Assembly: GCF_014651955.1 (NCBI RefSeq)
Contig: NZ_BMXW01000015.1
Coordinates: forward strand, 1 to 64,000
Length of the DNA stretch: 64,000 bases
Direction of reading: 5' to 3'
Source: Shewanella fodinae
Lineage (GTDB): Bacteria > Pseudomonadota > Gammaproteobacteria > Enterobacterales > Shewanellaceae
Part shown: positions 38,112-47,641 of the stretch, one piece after another
Position numbering within the stretch: position 1 is the stretch's first letter
How the letters are laid out: each line of letters opens with the position of its first letter
Notes under the pieces: model-generated
What the model saw: the letters and a program-made list of their open reading frames with translations, nothing else
Told to the model about the DNA's origin: nothing
Databases searched by the model: none
Position numbers and translations under genes: made by a program

Positions 38112-38764
38112 AGAACCTCCGGCAATGAACGAATATCCTGCGTATTCTTTCCAAAATTAAGAATATGGATTACTAAATAAAGGCAAAACACCCCTATTAA
38201 ATGGAATGATTATTGATAGCTGGGGGTATTAGCCGTGTTCTTTTGTAATTCTGATTATTATATTTCTTATCAATAAAGATAATTACCCACTTTAAAAGTG
38301 ACAGTGTGTTGCATCGGCAAAGAGATGTAACCATGTTGTGAGTACACACTCACGTTGCAACAGACATTTATCTTGGCAGCAATATTGGGTATTTCGTTAA
38401 GAGAGATTCAGAAGCGGAATAACAAGCGAGCAACGATAGTGAAATATCATGCAATATCAGAAGTTATCACGGGTTTATAACAACAAAAAAACTGCCATTG
38501 CCGGTGTTGCCATTTCGACAGTCCGTCATGACATCATGGGTCACTCTATGAACGTCACACAATCAATGCAACAGTGTCAATGTCCCAACCAAGTGTCTAT
38601 AAAAAACGCTTGGTAGCTAAGCAGCGCGAAGAAGTACATCTCTCCAGAAAACCAAGACTTAGGCAGAGCCGCTGATACCGAGGCAAACGCAGCATGTTCA
38701 TCACGCTGATAACTATAAGACTTACCACCATTTAACCACTTAACACCGAGCACGATTCGGCCGG
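38112..38764. other. Long intergenic region, no supported gene
   Basis: About 650 bases, AT-rich near 38150-38290. It contains a 6-bp hairpin GTGAGT-ACAC-ACTCAC (38337-38352). A short open frame at 38449-38616 has no ribosome site and is not called. The PagL promoter must lie at its left. The rest is unexplained. Confidence 0.5.
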
Positions 38765-39472
38765 TTATTTTAGTGGTCGGCCACCATCAAGATTCAGGCA
38801 ACTGCCGGTCATGTAGCGACTGTGCAGCAGATAACGCACCGCTGAGACAAATTCCATATCGCCCCCCACTTTAGGCAACAAGGCTTTGGCGAGAGATTTC
38901 TCACGGTATGTCGCATCGTCATGCTCATTAAACAGCATCATCGCTGGAGCGATACTATTGACCTTGATGGTCGGCGCCAATTTAGCAGCAAACGATAGTG
39001 TGAGATTTTCTAGTGCAGCTTTGCTGGCAGCATAGGCAATGTGCTTGGCACTGCCTTTTTGCGCAACATAATCAGTCACATGAATGATATCCGCGCCACC
39101 AATTTCTTCAGTGTCGAGTAACTCCGCCAACGCTAGATTTAACTGGTAAGGCACCCCTGCATGGATCGCCATCATCTGCTGAAAAACCTCGGTCACGGGG
39201 ACGCCCGCGTCTTCTGCAAGCCAATCTGAGGCGTTGTGAACAATCGCGCGCAGTCCTTTGCATTCCTGCCGTATCCAGTCAATAAAGGTAGTCAGCGCCT
39301 GAGGCTGCAACAGATCGATGCGATATAACACCGCGCCATGGCTACGTAACTCATCCAGTTCCGGATAGTGACTGCGATAGGTGCCAATCACCGGCCAGCC
39401 ATCAGCTAACAACGCTTTAGCGGTTGCCAACCCTAGTCGCCGGCCAACACCTGTAATCAGAATTGGTTTCAT
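38765..39472 (-). CDS. folM: Dihydromonapterin reductase FolM (short-chain dehydrogenase)
   Basis: 235 residues from the ATG at 39472 with GGGGCGA upstream; the frame also allows a TTG at 39487. The Rossmann start is PILITGVGRRLGLA, with NAS in AIVHNASDW, the catalytic-region HVTDYVAQKGSAKHIAYAASKAALEN (Tyr and Lys as YxxxK) and the FolM-specific LFNEHDDATYR block. It reduces dihydromonapterin (and dihydrofolate weakly) with NADPH. It lies 55 bases after ung and may share its transcript. Confidence 0.94.
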   Translation of the reverse strand: MKPILITGVGRRLGLATAKALLADGWPVIGTYRSHYPELDELRSHGAVLYRIDLLQPQALTTFIDWIRQECKGLRAIVHNASDWLAEDAGVPVTEVFQQMMAIHAGVPYQLNLALAELLDTEEIGGADIIHVTDYVAQKGSAKHIAYAASKAALENLTLSFAAKLAPTIKVNSIAPAMMLFNEHDDATYREKSLAKALLPKVGGDMEFVSAVRYLLHSRYMTGSCLNLDGGRPLK

Positions 39473-39527
39473 TGTTATTCGCCCCAATATAGTCGGGCTT
39501 TGATTGTTTCAGTATTTTTGGTCAGCA

Positions 39528-40190
39528 TCAAGGCTGCCAGTCAATGGCCGGTTTACCCCATGCCTGTAACTGCTGATTGATCGCTGAAAAATGATGACAT
39601 CCAAAAAAACCACGGTAAGCGGATAAAGGTGATGGATGGGGCCCACTGATAATCCGGTGCTGCGGTGCAGTGATAAGTTGCCCTTTTCTTATGGCATGAC
39701 CGCCCCACAGCACAAAAATAATCGGCTTGCGCTGTTGATTCAAAAGATTTAACACGTGATCGGTGAACGTTTCCCAACCCGCTTTGGCATGCGAGTGAGC
39801 CTTGCCTTGCTCAACGGTCAATACCGTATTGAGCATCAATACGCCCTGAAGCGCCCAACGCTCTAGAAATCCCGACGCTGGGATCTGAAATCCCTCAATA
39901 TCGTCGGCCAGCTCTTTGTAGATATTCTTCAATGAGGGTGGCAACGGCACGCCCGGCTTTACCGAAAAACATAGTCCATGAGCCTGACCCGCACCATGAT
40001 AGGGATCCTGCCCCAGCAACACCACCCGCACCTCAGACAAAGGTGTCAGTTCAAAGGCGCGAAAAACATCGGCTTCGGGAGGAAAAATCACCTTGCCAGC
40101 ACGTTTTTCCTGAGCCAAAAATGCGTTTAGTTTTTGAAAATATGGCTGCTGCTGTTCTTCAGCAATAAAACTCTGCCAACTATCAACCAT
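39528..40190 (-). CDS. ung: Uracil-DNA glycosylase
   Basis: 220 residues, family 1 UDG. Water-activating Asp in [14 protein letters not shown], the [12 protein letters not shown] block, and the DNA-intercalation loop [13 protein letters not shown] with the catalytic His. It removes uracil from DNA to start base-excision repair. It is followed by folM on the same strand. Confidence 0.97.
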   Translation of the reverse strand: MVDSWQSFIAEEQQQPYFQKLNAFLAQEKRAGKVIFPPEADVFRAFELTPLSEVRVVLLGQDPYHGAGQAHGLCFSVKPGVPLPPSLKNIYKELADDIEGFQIPASGFLERWALQGVLMLNTVLTVEQGKAHSHAKAGWETFTDHVLNLLNQQRKPIIFVLWGGHAIRKGQLITAPQHRIISGPHPSPLSAYRGFFGCHHFSAINQQLQAWGKPAIDWQP

Positions 40191-40337
40191 GGCGTTCCCC
40201 TATAGACGAAATCGCCACAGCTTAAAAGCTGGCAGCGTTTCAGACAAGGAGTTCCCTCCCGCCTTGGGCGCCTTAGTGCAAAATGCAGCCGTCAGACTTA
40301 CAATCGACCACACAAATTGTCGTAAGGAACCAATATT

Positions 40338-40742
40338 ATGCCGTTACTGGTATTCGATATGATTGAAGGGCGTACGCCAACAGCGGTACGGAAGATCCTA
40401 GATTGCAGCCATCAGGTGGTACTGGATGTGTTTGGCGTACCGGTGCGCGACAGATATCAAATCGTCCATGAAAATAAAGACTATCAGATGGTGATTGAAG
40501 ACACTGGGCTCGGCTATGAGCGCAGTCGCGATGTGATAGTGCTGAGAGTATTTACCAGTCCCCGCAGCCTCGAGCAAAAGCATCTGTTCATGCAACGCCT
40601 GAGTACTGCACTGCAGCATCAATGCGCTATTGCCCCCCAAGATTTGGTGATCTCTTTTTTCAGTAACAGCCGAGATGATTGGAGCTTTGGTGAAGGAGAG
40701 GCCCAATACAGTAGCGGCAGACTGGGCGCAACGCCAAAGTAA
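40338..40742 (+). CDS. Tautomerase-superfamily protein
   Basis: 134 residues beginning with Met-Pro, so processing exposes the catalytic Pro1 of the 4-oxalocrotonate tautomerase/MSAD superfamily. The length and FSNSRDDWSFGEGEAQY C-terminus resemble the YusQ/TomN-like group of about 130-residue tautomerases. The substrate is unknown. AGGAACC precedes the ATG. It is divergent from ung with about 150 bases between them. Confidence 0.85.
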   Translation: MPLLVFDMIEGRTPTAVRKILDCSHQVVLDVFGVPVRDRYQIVHENKDYQMVIEDTGLGYERSRDVIVLRVFTSPRSLEQKHLFMQRLSTALQHQCAIAPQDLVISFFSNSRDDWSFGEGEAQYSSGRLGATPK

Positions 40743-40848
40743 AATACTATTGCCACCCTATAATCTGCCACTAGCACGCCAGATTTTGCTTGGCGACTGA
40801 ACAGATTTGAGTAAAATCGGCGCCTAAACCATTAGCAAGAGCAAATAT

Positions 40849-41172
40849 ATGATGTCACAAGCCAACAACAATGAAACCACCATTTTTCAGCTCGCGGATC
40901 AGTTTATTGCCCTCGCCAACGAGCTGACGCAGCAGCATGAAGACCTTGGCAAAATTGGTACAGCGTTGCGCTTTGCCGCTGCCCGCTTTAACGCGTTTGA
41001 AGCCGCGGTCAAATCCGGCGATTTGAAAGCCGAAAAGAGCAGTGCTCTGGAGTGGTTCACTAACGAATACCGGGAAATGCTGGATGACAATCTGGAAGAT
41101 CATATTGCCAATCCACCAGCTAACACGGCAGAGGACGATGGCAGTAACGATGTACAACAATTCCGTCCTTGA
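40849..41172 (+). CDS. DUF3144 protein
   Basis: 107 residues, acidic. The body (FQLADQFIALANEL, ALRFAAARFNAFEA, NEYREMLDDNLEDHIANP) is the DUF3144 pattern found in gammaproteobacteria. Predicted to be a small helical cytoplasmic protein of unknown function. It ends at a strong bidirectional terminator. Confidence 0.85.
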   Translation: MMSQANNNETTIFQLADQFIALANELTQQHEDLGKIGTALRFAAARFNAFEAAVKSGDLKAEKSSALEWFTNEYREMLDDNLEDHIANPPANTAEDDGSNDVQQFRP

Positions 41173-41197
41173 GCGCTATCAGCATGACGGACACCAA

Positions 41198-41232
41198 GAA
41201 AAATGGGCGCCTTCTAAAGATGCCCATTTTTC
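41198..41232. terminator. Bidirectional terminator between DUF3144 and oxidoreductase genes
   Basis: GAAAAATGGGC (41198-41208) pairs with GCCCATTTTTC (41222-41232), 11 bp without mismatch and a 13-base loop. Stem ends give T-runs on both strands. Confidence 0.88.
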
Positions 41233-41245
41233 CCTGTGGAGTCGT

Positions 41246-42256
41246 TTAAAAACCTTCCAGAACAATTTTGCCTCTGGCTTGGTGAGATTCTAGCAGTTGA
41301 TGGGCCTTGCGCAGATTCGCCGCATTGATAATACCGAAATGCTCATTCACGGTGGTTTTCACACGACCATTATCAATCAGTTTTGCCAACTCGTTAAGGA
41401 TCTGTTGCTGCCGCGCCATATCCTCTGTTTGGAATAACGAACGGGTATACATAAACTCCCAGTGCAGTGCCAAACTTTTACGTTTCAATAGCTTCACATC
41501 GAAAACATCTGGATCGTCAATCAACCCCAAATGTCCCTGCGGTAATAATGACGCCACGATCTGCTCAATATGTTCATCGGTATTATTCAGAGAGGCGACC
41601 CATTCCACGCCCGCCAGACCCAATGCACTAATTTGCTCACTCAATGACTGATGGTGATCGATAACGTGGTGCGCGCCTAATGAACACAGCCAATCTTTAG
41701 ACTGTGGACGGCCAGCGGTCGCGATGACCGTGACTTCCGTTAATTGCCGTGCCAGTTGCACCAGAATGGAACCAACACCACCCGCAGCACCAACGACCAA
41801 CAGTGCTTTCCCCTTACCAGCGGCCATCGGTAACGCCAGTCTGTCAAACAGCAGTTCCCAAGCGGTCAATGCGGTCAGCGGTAATGCCGCCGCTTCCAAG
41901 TTGCTAATCGTTTTAGGCGCAGCCCCAACAATGCGCTCATCAACCAGCTGTAATTCAGCATTGCTGCCGGGGCGCGAGATATCTCCGGCATACCAGACGC
42001 GATCGCCAGGCTGATAGGCCGTCACTAATTCCCCCACCTGCTGTACCGTGCCAACGGCATCCCATCCTAGTACTTTGTATTGTCCGTTCTCGCCGCCGAC
42101 CCGACTGCGGATTTTGGTATCCACCGGATTCACGGAGATGGCCTGCACAGCCACCAGTAAGTCATGCCCTTTAGCGATGGGTGTAGGCAATTCAATATCC
42201 GCTAAAGTGTCGTTACCGCCAAGTACGTGCGCTAGTTTGTATCCCACAGCCTTCAT
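41246..42256 (-). CDS. Zinc-type alcohol dehydrogenase/quinone oxidoreductase family protein
   Basis: 336 residues from the ATG at 42256 with GAGGAAC upstream; a second ATG seven codons earlier is possible. Medium-chain dehydrogenase: N-terminal GroES-like part (SVNPVDTKIR, LGWDAVGTV), nucleotide-binding LLVVGAAGGVGSI and the C-terminal GKIVLEGF. Catalytic zinc Cys residues are missing, as in NADPH quinone reductases (ZADH/YogA type). The substrate is unknown. It is divergent from a LysR regulator that probably controls it. Confidence 0.88.
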   Translation of the reverse strand: MKAVGYKLAHVLGGNDTLADIELPTPIAKGHDLLVAVQAISVNPVDTKIRSRVGGENGQYKVLGWDAVGTVQQVGELVTAYQPGDRVWYAGDISRPGSNAELQLVDERIVGAAPKTISNLEAAALPLTALTAWELLFDRLALPMAAGKGKALLVVGAAGGVGSILVQLARQLTEVTVIATAGRPQSKDWLCSLGAHHVIDHHQSLSEQISALGLAGVEWVASLNNTDEHIEQIVASLLPQGHLGLIDDPDVFDVKLLKRKSLALHWEFMYTRSLFQTEDMARQQQILNELAKLIDNGRVKTTVNEHFGIINAANLRKAHQLLESHQARGKIVLEGF

Positions 42257-42362
42257 TGTGATGTTCCTCTTTGTCATGGCGTATTAACAATGTGTTGGTG
42301 ATTCCCGTACCTAATCTACCTGGCATCCACAACGGGAAAAACCATTGATATTTAATAATAGA

Positions 42363-42379
42363 TTCAAATAATATTTGAA
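42363..42379. promoter_or_regulatory. Candidate LysR-box between oxidoreductase and LysR genes
   Basis: TTCAAAT-AAT-ATTTGAA, a perfect 7-bp dyad, fits the T-N11-A pattern of LysR binding sites. It lies 39 bases before the regulator start in the 161-base divergent gap. Confidence 0.55.
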
Positions 42380-42417
42380 AATACATCGCTGCCATTCCTG
42401 AATCAACTGAGCCATAG

Positions 42418-43320
42418 ATGCTACGAGCACTGCAGGATTTACAGATCTTTGTTGCAACGGCCAGACAAGGCAATCTTTCCAGCGTCGCCCGTGCCATGAA
42501 CCTAACACCAGCCGCTACCAGCGCCGCAATCAAGCGTCTGGAGCTACAACTGGGAGCCCCGCTATTTGTGCGCTCCACCCGCAGCCTGCGCTTGACCAAA
42601 GACGGTGAGCACTACCTGCAATATTGTGAACAGGCACTGTTACAACTGGAACTGGGCGAAAATTTGTTACGCAGTGGTAGGGAAGCGTTACAGGGTAAGC
42701 TACACCTGTCGTTGCCGTCAGATCTGGGGCGTAATCTGTTAGCACCGCTACTCGACGGTTTCATGGCGGCACATCCGCAAGTGGAACTAAGACTGCAGAT
42801 GAGTGATCATCTAACCAACATCTACCGGCAGCCAGTCGATTTGGTGATCCGTTATGGTCAGCCACCAGACTCGGCGCTTATCGCCCTACCATTAAGCCCT
42901 GAAAATGACCGAGTGCTGTGCGCTGCACCCGATTATATTGCGCGCTATGGCACACCAACGCATCCGCAGGAACTATATCGCCATAACTGTTTGTGTTTTA
43001 TGTTGGCAGATACAGTTCACGACCATTGGCGATTTACCCGGGCAGAGGAATTTATCAGCGTCAATGTCAAAGGCGACCGTGTGGCTGATGATGGCGATAT
43101 GGTACGGCGCTGGGCCATTGCTGGGGATGGAATTGCTTATAAATCACGCCTAGATATTACTGCTGATCTAGCAGCAGGCCGACTCCTGCAGCTATGTCCA
43201 GACTGGCAGGGCGAAGCCGCCCCGTTATATATGTTGTTGCCAGACCGCCGCCAACTGACGCCACTGATCAAAGCACTGCGCAGCCATTTACTGCAATATC
43301 TGCCACAGCGCCCGGTCTAA
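42418..43320 (+). CDS. LysR-family transcriptional regulator
   Basis: 300 residues. N-terminal helix-turn-helix (GNLSSVARAMNLTPAATSAAIKRLE), then an effector domain of the CrgA-like group (LPSDLGRNLL, DLVIRYG). Divergent from the quinone-oxidoreductase gene, with a good LysR-type dyad between them. It is therefore the probable regulator of that gene. The effector is unknown. It converges with a LysE-family gene. Confidence 0.87.
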   Translation: MLRALQDLQIFVATARQGNLSSVARAMNLTPAATSAAIKRLELQLGAPLFVRSTRSLRLTKDGEHYLQYCEQALLQLELGENLLRSGREALQGKLHLSLPSDLGRNLLAPLLDGFMAAHPQVELRLQMSDHLTNIYRQPVDLVIRYGQPPDSALIALPLSPENDRVLCAAPDYIARYGTPTHPQELYRHNCLCFMLADTVHDHWRFTRAEEFISVNVKGDRVADDGDMVRRWAIAGDGIAYKSRLDITADLAAGRLLQLCPDWQGEAAPLYMLLPDRRQLTPLIKALRSHLLQYLPQRPV

Positions 43321-43331
43321 TCCAATGGCTG

Positions 43332-43946
43332 TTACAGCGATACCACCACCCGCAATGCCAACAGCAATAATACGCCGCCTGTCAGTTTGTCGATCACCGT
43401 GGCGTTATGACGCAACTTATCGAGAATCTTCGGTTGCGACAGCATAAAAGCAATAAAGGTGTACCAAAGGCCATCAACCACAATCGGCGTAATAACGATC
43501 AGCCCTTTGCCGGCGCTGTGTTGCGCTGCCAACACAAATTGACTGAATAACGCCATAAAAAATAACATGATTTTGGGATTCAACATGGAAATCGCTAAAC
43601 CATCGCGTGCCGCTTCCAACACGCTGGAGCGCTTACCTGCCGCCAGTTTCTGTTGCATACCGCCGGTTGATCGCAGCGCTTTAATCCCCAACCATGCCAG
43701 ATACAGGGCTCCTGCGATCGCAATGACTTTAAACAACATCGGAGAATGCTTCAACACTGCGGCTAATCCCAGCAGAGTTATCAATGCATAGGTGCCGATA
43801 CCAATGGAATGAGCCCAAGCGCAAGCTATCCCTTGTGCCCGACCGCCACCAAGTGTGTGCCGTACCACCATTGCGAGGCTAGGTCCTGGCGACACCGCGC
43901 CTAAACAGCAGATCGCTAACAACCCCAGCCACATACTCCAACTCAT
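43332..43946 (-). CDS. LysE/RhtB-family amino-acid exporter
   Basis: 204 residues, about six membrane helices. The family start GAVSPGPSLAMVVRHTLGGGR is clear, as is LNPKIMLFFMALF in mid-protein. Members export amino acids such as threonine, homoserine or leucine. The substrate cannot be told. GAAGGAG precedes the ATG. It has no partner gene and lies between a terminator and a convergent LysR gene. Confidence 0.9.
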   Translation of the reverse strand: MSWSMWLGLLAICCLGAVSPGPSLAMVVRHTLGGGRAQGIACAWAHSIGIGTYALITLLGLAAVLKHSPMLFKVIAIAGALYLAWLGIKALRSTGGMQQKLAAGKRSSVLEAARDGLAISMLNPKIMLFFMALFSQFVLAAQHSAGKGLIVITPIVVDGLWYTFIAFMLSQPKILDKLRHNATVIDKLTGGVLLLLALRVVVSL

Positions 43947-44055
43947 GCCACAAACTCCTTCACCATTAATGCCATTGTTGCAGCGGTTTACCCGCTAAAT
44001 GCACACTATATACCAGTTACCCGGAACACCACACCGCCGATCTGATAAGTGGTAG

Positions 44056-44081
44056 AAAAACAGACCAGCAAACTGGTCTGT
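44056..44081 (-). terminator. Terminator of the TonB-dependent receptor gene
   Basis: On the minus strand, ACAGACCAG pairs with CTGGTCTGT (44060-44068 with 44073-44081) around a 4-base loop and leads into a T-run (A-run at 44056-44060 on the plus strand). Confidence 0.85.
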
Positions 44082-44141
44082 CAAGAGATAAAAGTGGCTA
44101 CGGGGTAACAGAGCAATATATCTGCCCCCGTGGCAGCGGAA

Positions 44142-46643
44142 TTAGAAGCGATAAGTCACGCGTCCATAGTAAAAGCCGCCATTAAAGCCATAGGGAGAAG
44201 TGATCGGATATTTCGCCCCAGCAACACCTGCCCAAGGGTTATCATCTGGATAGGTATCCAACAGATTCTGCGCGCCAACGGACACATTCCAGTCATCGTT
44301 GATGTCATATCCCAGTTCCGCATCTACGGTAAAGGCACTGCTGACATCAATGGGCAACTCGCCATCAGAACCCAGATGATCTTCCCAATAAGCACCGTAG
44401 TAATTGAGCCGCACCATAGTGTGTAAATCAGCCGTCAAAGCCTGATTGTAGGTCAAAGAGCCTTTGTGATGAGGCAGAGATTCCTCTAACGCCTTCACCT
44501 TAGACGCGCTGATATTGTCTGGGTTGAACTTATCCACTGTCGTTTCCGTCCAGTTGTAAGCCAGCGAGAAACTGCTGCCGTCCAACCATTCTGGCGTGTA
44601 AGTCGCGACCAAATCGATACCTTGGGTGGTGGTATCAAAGTCGTTGGTAAAATAGCGTACGGCAGAGAAACTGCTGGCATCTAGGATACCCTGAGAAACC
44701 AACGCCGCTTTATCTTCATCCGTGAGCGTCAGTGGTGACGTTTGGGTAATACGATCCTTCAACTTGATATGGAAATAATCCACCGTCAGGAAGAAGTTGT
44801 TGGCGTTATATACACCGCCAAATGACAAGTTAACTGACTTTTCCGGATCCAGTGGTTTACCGCCTTTTTGCACCGAAATAGGGTTGGTCGGTGGCAGCGT
44901 TGCTTGATCTTCCAGACCATTAGGACCGAATGCGGTCGTTACGTTACGAACATTGTTCTGCCCCACGGTTGGCGCCCGGAACCCGGTACTGGCCGCGCCA
45001 CGTAGCGAGAAATTATCATTGATGCTCCAGATAGCACTGAGTTTACCATTAGTGGTGGAGCCAAAGTCGTCATAATGCTCGTAACGCACGGCACCTGTCA
45101 CCAGCAGATCGTTGCTCAGCTCTTTCTCAACATCCAGATAGACTGCGGCGTTACCGCGGCTCCAGCTACCTGAATCCTCAGGTTTGAAACCGGGAAAACC
45201 GTTGGAACCAATACCAAATCCCTGCGACGCCAGCGGGCCAATCTCAAAGGAATAGGGATCGCCGTTGTAAATTTCAAAGGTTTCACGACGATATTCTAGC
45301 CCCGCTGCTAGGCTCCAAGTATCAAAGCCAAGATAATCAAAATCCAGGTTCAGACCACGTTCCATCTCGACATATTTACCGGGATCAAACGTCGTTGGCG
45401 TCTCTGGGCCGAGAGAGGCATTGACAGTATTTTTGATATAGAAGTCTGATTCGTTACGTCCATAAGACGCCGTGAAGTCGTAGCTCAGGCCACTTGCCAT
45501 ATCACCTTTCACGCCAGCCACCAGCGAGGAGTCTGTCACAATACCGCCAAAGCGTGGTGTAAAACCACCTGGGAACATTTCGTTAAACACGAAACAGACG
45601 TCAGATGCCATCGCCTCAGCAATAGTCATCCCGGCGCAATTGCCAGACATATCACCGGTCAAATCTCCCACTAACGGTGTAGCACCACCATCGTTGCTGT
45701 AAACTCCAGAACGGTTAGACGGATTACGATAAAAGAAACCGCCTTCGACATTACGACGGGCCCAGTTACCAAACATATAGGCTTTCTGATGATCATTCAG
45801 ATCTAGGCCAGCATTAAAGAATAGCGTCAGATCGGATTTGGTTTCCGGCGTGCCCCAGATCTGCGCAGGATCAGGCACATCAGTATTACCTGCCGCCTGC
45901 AATGCGGCCGCATCATCACGCTGTACGCTACGGCTGGTATCATCCTGAGCACGATACTGAAAACTGAAATTGGCAAAACCGTTAGCACTTAATGGCAGAC
46001 CGATATTACCGGCCACCTGCGACAGCGTACCGTCGCCTTCATAATATTGGCCACTACGGAATTCAAGTTCACCACCTTCCGCACTATCTTTTAATTGAAA
46101 GTTAATCACCCCAGCAATAGCATCAGAGCCATACTGTGCGGCTGCACCATCACGTAACACTTCGACTTGCTTAAGCGCAATAGCGGGAATGACCGAGATA
46201 TCAGGCCCTTGAGCACCATCTGAAATCCCTGCCCCTTGGAAAGCAATCACTGAGGCACGGTGGCGACGTTTGCCGTTGACCAGCACCAAGGTGTGATCAG
46301 GTGCCAAACCGCGCATGTTGGCTGGGCGCACTAAGGTGGCCGCATCACTAATGGGTTGCGCATTGACATTGTATGACGGGACCACTTTTCCCATCAGATC
46401 ATTCATGTCAGTAGCACCATTCTTGGTAAACTCTTCACTACCGATAATATCTACCGGCACCGGAGATTCACCCACAGAACGAGGAGCCGCCCGCGAACCG
46501 ACAACGGCAATTCGTTCCACACTCTCACCGGTTTTTTTATCCGTAGCAGGCGCTTCTTCTGCAAGTACCGGATATCCTATAGCCATCAGCACTGAGAAAC
46601 TCAGCGCATTTAATTGCAACGCACGTTGGGTTGAGTTCTTCAT
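44142..46643 (-). CDS. TonB-dependent outer-membrane receptor
   Basis: 833 residues. Signal peptide (about 1-28, ending VLAEE), a TonB-box-like segment ERIAVVGSR, a plug domain (VPVDIIGSEEF to GVINFQL, with DGAAAQYGSDAIAG), then a 22-strand barrel ending in the expected aromatic residue (YGRVTYRF). It takes up a ligand across the outer membrane with TonB energy. The plug and VLVNGKRRHRAS loop resemble the large Shewanella/Xanthomonas receptors for siderophores or carbohydrates. The ligand is unknown, and no enzyme or transporter gene for it lies nearby. No convincing Fur box was found. Confidence 0.92.
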   Translation of the reverse strand: MKNSTQRALQLNALSFSVLMAIGYPVLAEEAPATDKKTGESVERIAVVGSRAAPRSVGESPVPVDIIGSEEFTKNGATDMNDLMGKVVPSYNVNAQPISDAATLVRPANMRGLAPDHTLVLVNGKRRHRASVIAFQGAGISDGAQGPDISVIPAIALKQVEVLRDGAAAQYGSDAIAGVINFQLKDSAEGGELEFRSGQYYEGDGTLSQVAGNIGLPLSANGFANFSFQYRAQDDTSRSVQRDDAAALQAAGNTDVPDPAQIWGTPETKSDLTLFFNAGLDLNDHQKAYMFGNWARRNVEGGFFYRNPSNRSGVYSNDGGATPLVGDLTGDMSGNCAGMTIAEAMASDVCFVFNEMFPGGFTPRFGGIVTDSSLVAGVKGDMASGLSYDFTASYGRNESDFYIKNTVNASLGPETPTTFDPGKYVEMERGLNLDFDYLGFDTWSLAAGLEYRRETFEIYNGDPYSFEIGPLASQGFGIGSNGFPGFKPEDSGSWSRGNAAVYLDVEKELSNDLLVTGAVRYEHYDDFGSTTNGKLSAIWSINDNFSLRGAASTGFRAPTVGQNNVRNVTTAFGPNGLEDQATLPPTNPISVQKGGKPLDPEKSVNLSFGGVYNANNFFLTVDYFHIKLKDRITQTSPLTLTDEDKAALVSQGILDASSFSAVRYFTNDFDTTTQGIDLVATYTPEWLDGSSFSLAYNWTETTVDKFNPDNISASKVKALEESLPHHKGSLTYNQALTADLHTMVRLNYYGAYWEDHLGSDGELPIDVSSAFTVDAELGYDINDDWNVSVGAQNLLDTYPDDNPWAGVAGAKYPITSPYGFNGGFYYGRVTYRF

Positions 46644-47116
46644 CTTCCATCTTCTCTGTCAAATGTTGTTGTTTATTTAGTTTTTTCAGGAACGTTCGAC
46701 AGAATTCGTCCCCTATTCCATCTTCCCGAATCTAAAAAATCACATTAAATAAACAATTTTGCAACATTCATTAAAGATGCAAAGATAAACAATTAAAAAT
46801 AATTATTAAATCAACAATAGAATATGTTAAAAAATGATTATTGATTAAAAATAGACAGATTTTAATGAGTCTAATCTATAAAAAATCGCAATAAATAGAC
46901 TTAAATACATTTAAAATAACCAAATTTAACGAAAATTTATTCAAATTTAGTATATAAAAGTATTTTTATGACTAAAAAAAAACTGCAACCGCCTAAAAAC
47001 ATGTCATAAAAGATATGATTAAACACATCAAAAATTAACATATTTAACATTCGTCAAAGAAGGCAACTTTAGCACCGATGACGAGATAACGTTGCGCTGT
47101 TAATGCGGCAGGTAAA
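46644..47116. other. AT-rich region upstream of the receptor gene
   Basis: About 470 bases, very AT-rich between 46740 and 47040, with no supported gene. It carries the receptor promoter at its left. A weak Fur-like stretch near 46834 was judged insufficient. Repeated AAAT/ATTTA runs suggest strong curvature or nucleoid-protein binding (inference). Confidence 0.5.
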
Positions 47117-47632
47117 TCAATCGCGGATAAGATCAAGTAGGTGACTAAGTGCACACACTACGTGCAAGATCAGTAAAGTGATAAACAGATAGACAAACGA
47201 ATGGTGCCAAATTCGCCAGAACAGCGCTTCGTTACTGCCCTGCTCAAAAAACCACATACCACCGCTAAAGCAGACTGCCAATAGCGCCACCATAGTCAAT
47301 CCTTCCACCAGACTGAACAGACCGACCCCACCAGCTGCTGGAATTCGACCATGTCTCAGGCCGTTAAGATCATGCCATAGCGGCTGCCAGTTCCCGACAA
47401 ACACGCCAAAGTACTGGCGCCAGCTACCGCCAATGATGTTGCTGATAAAAAAGGTCGTAGCGACAACACAGCATACAAATCCCAGCCAAATATGACTCAG
47501 GTTCCAGAACCCTGGATTCGTAGGTAGAGCGCGTAACATGACCAACTGCCCACCTTCTGCCAACAGGAAGATGCAAAGCACCATCAGCAACAAATGTTGC
47601 AACCGTTGATACAAGGCCAACAGGCTATTCAT
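47117..47632 (-). CDS. Cytochrome b561-type membrane protein
   Basis: 171 residues with four hydrophobic helices (near 13-33, 45-65, 105-126 and 143-163). His residues sit in or near them (LQHLLLM, LSHIWLG, WHHSFVY, LHVVCALSH), fitting a b-type heme-binding four-helix protein (cytochrome b561/Ni-hydrogenase cytochrome b group). It begins nine bases after hemG, so they form an operon. A role in passing electrons from HemG flavin to quinone is plausible but inferred. Confidence 0.75.
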   Translation of the reverse strand: MNSLLALYQRLQHLLLMVLCIFLLAEGGQLVMLRALPTNPGFWNLSHIWLGFVCCVVATTFFISNIIGGSWRQYFGVFVGNWQPLWHDLNGLRHGRIPAAGGVGLFSLVEGLTMVALLAVCFSGGMWFFEQGSNEALFWRIWHHSFVYLFITLLILHVVCALSHLLDLIRD

Positions 47633-47641
47633 TATTGGCTC

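Noticed and set aside
38449..38616. 55-codon open frame in the long intergenic region
   Set aside because: No ribosome site, no recognisable sequence and short enough to arise by chance.
46834..46852. Possible Fur box upstream of the TonB-dependent receptor
   Set aside because: Only about half of the 19 consensus positions match in very AT-rich DNA, which is expected by chance.
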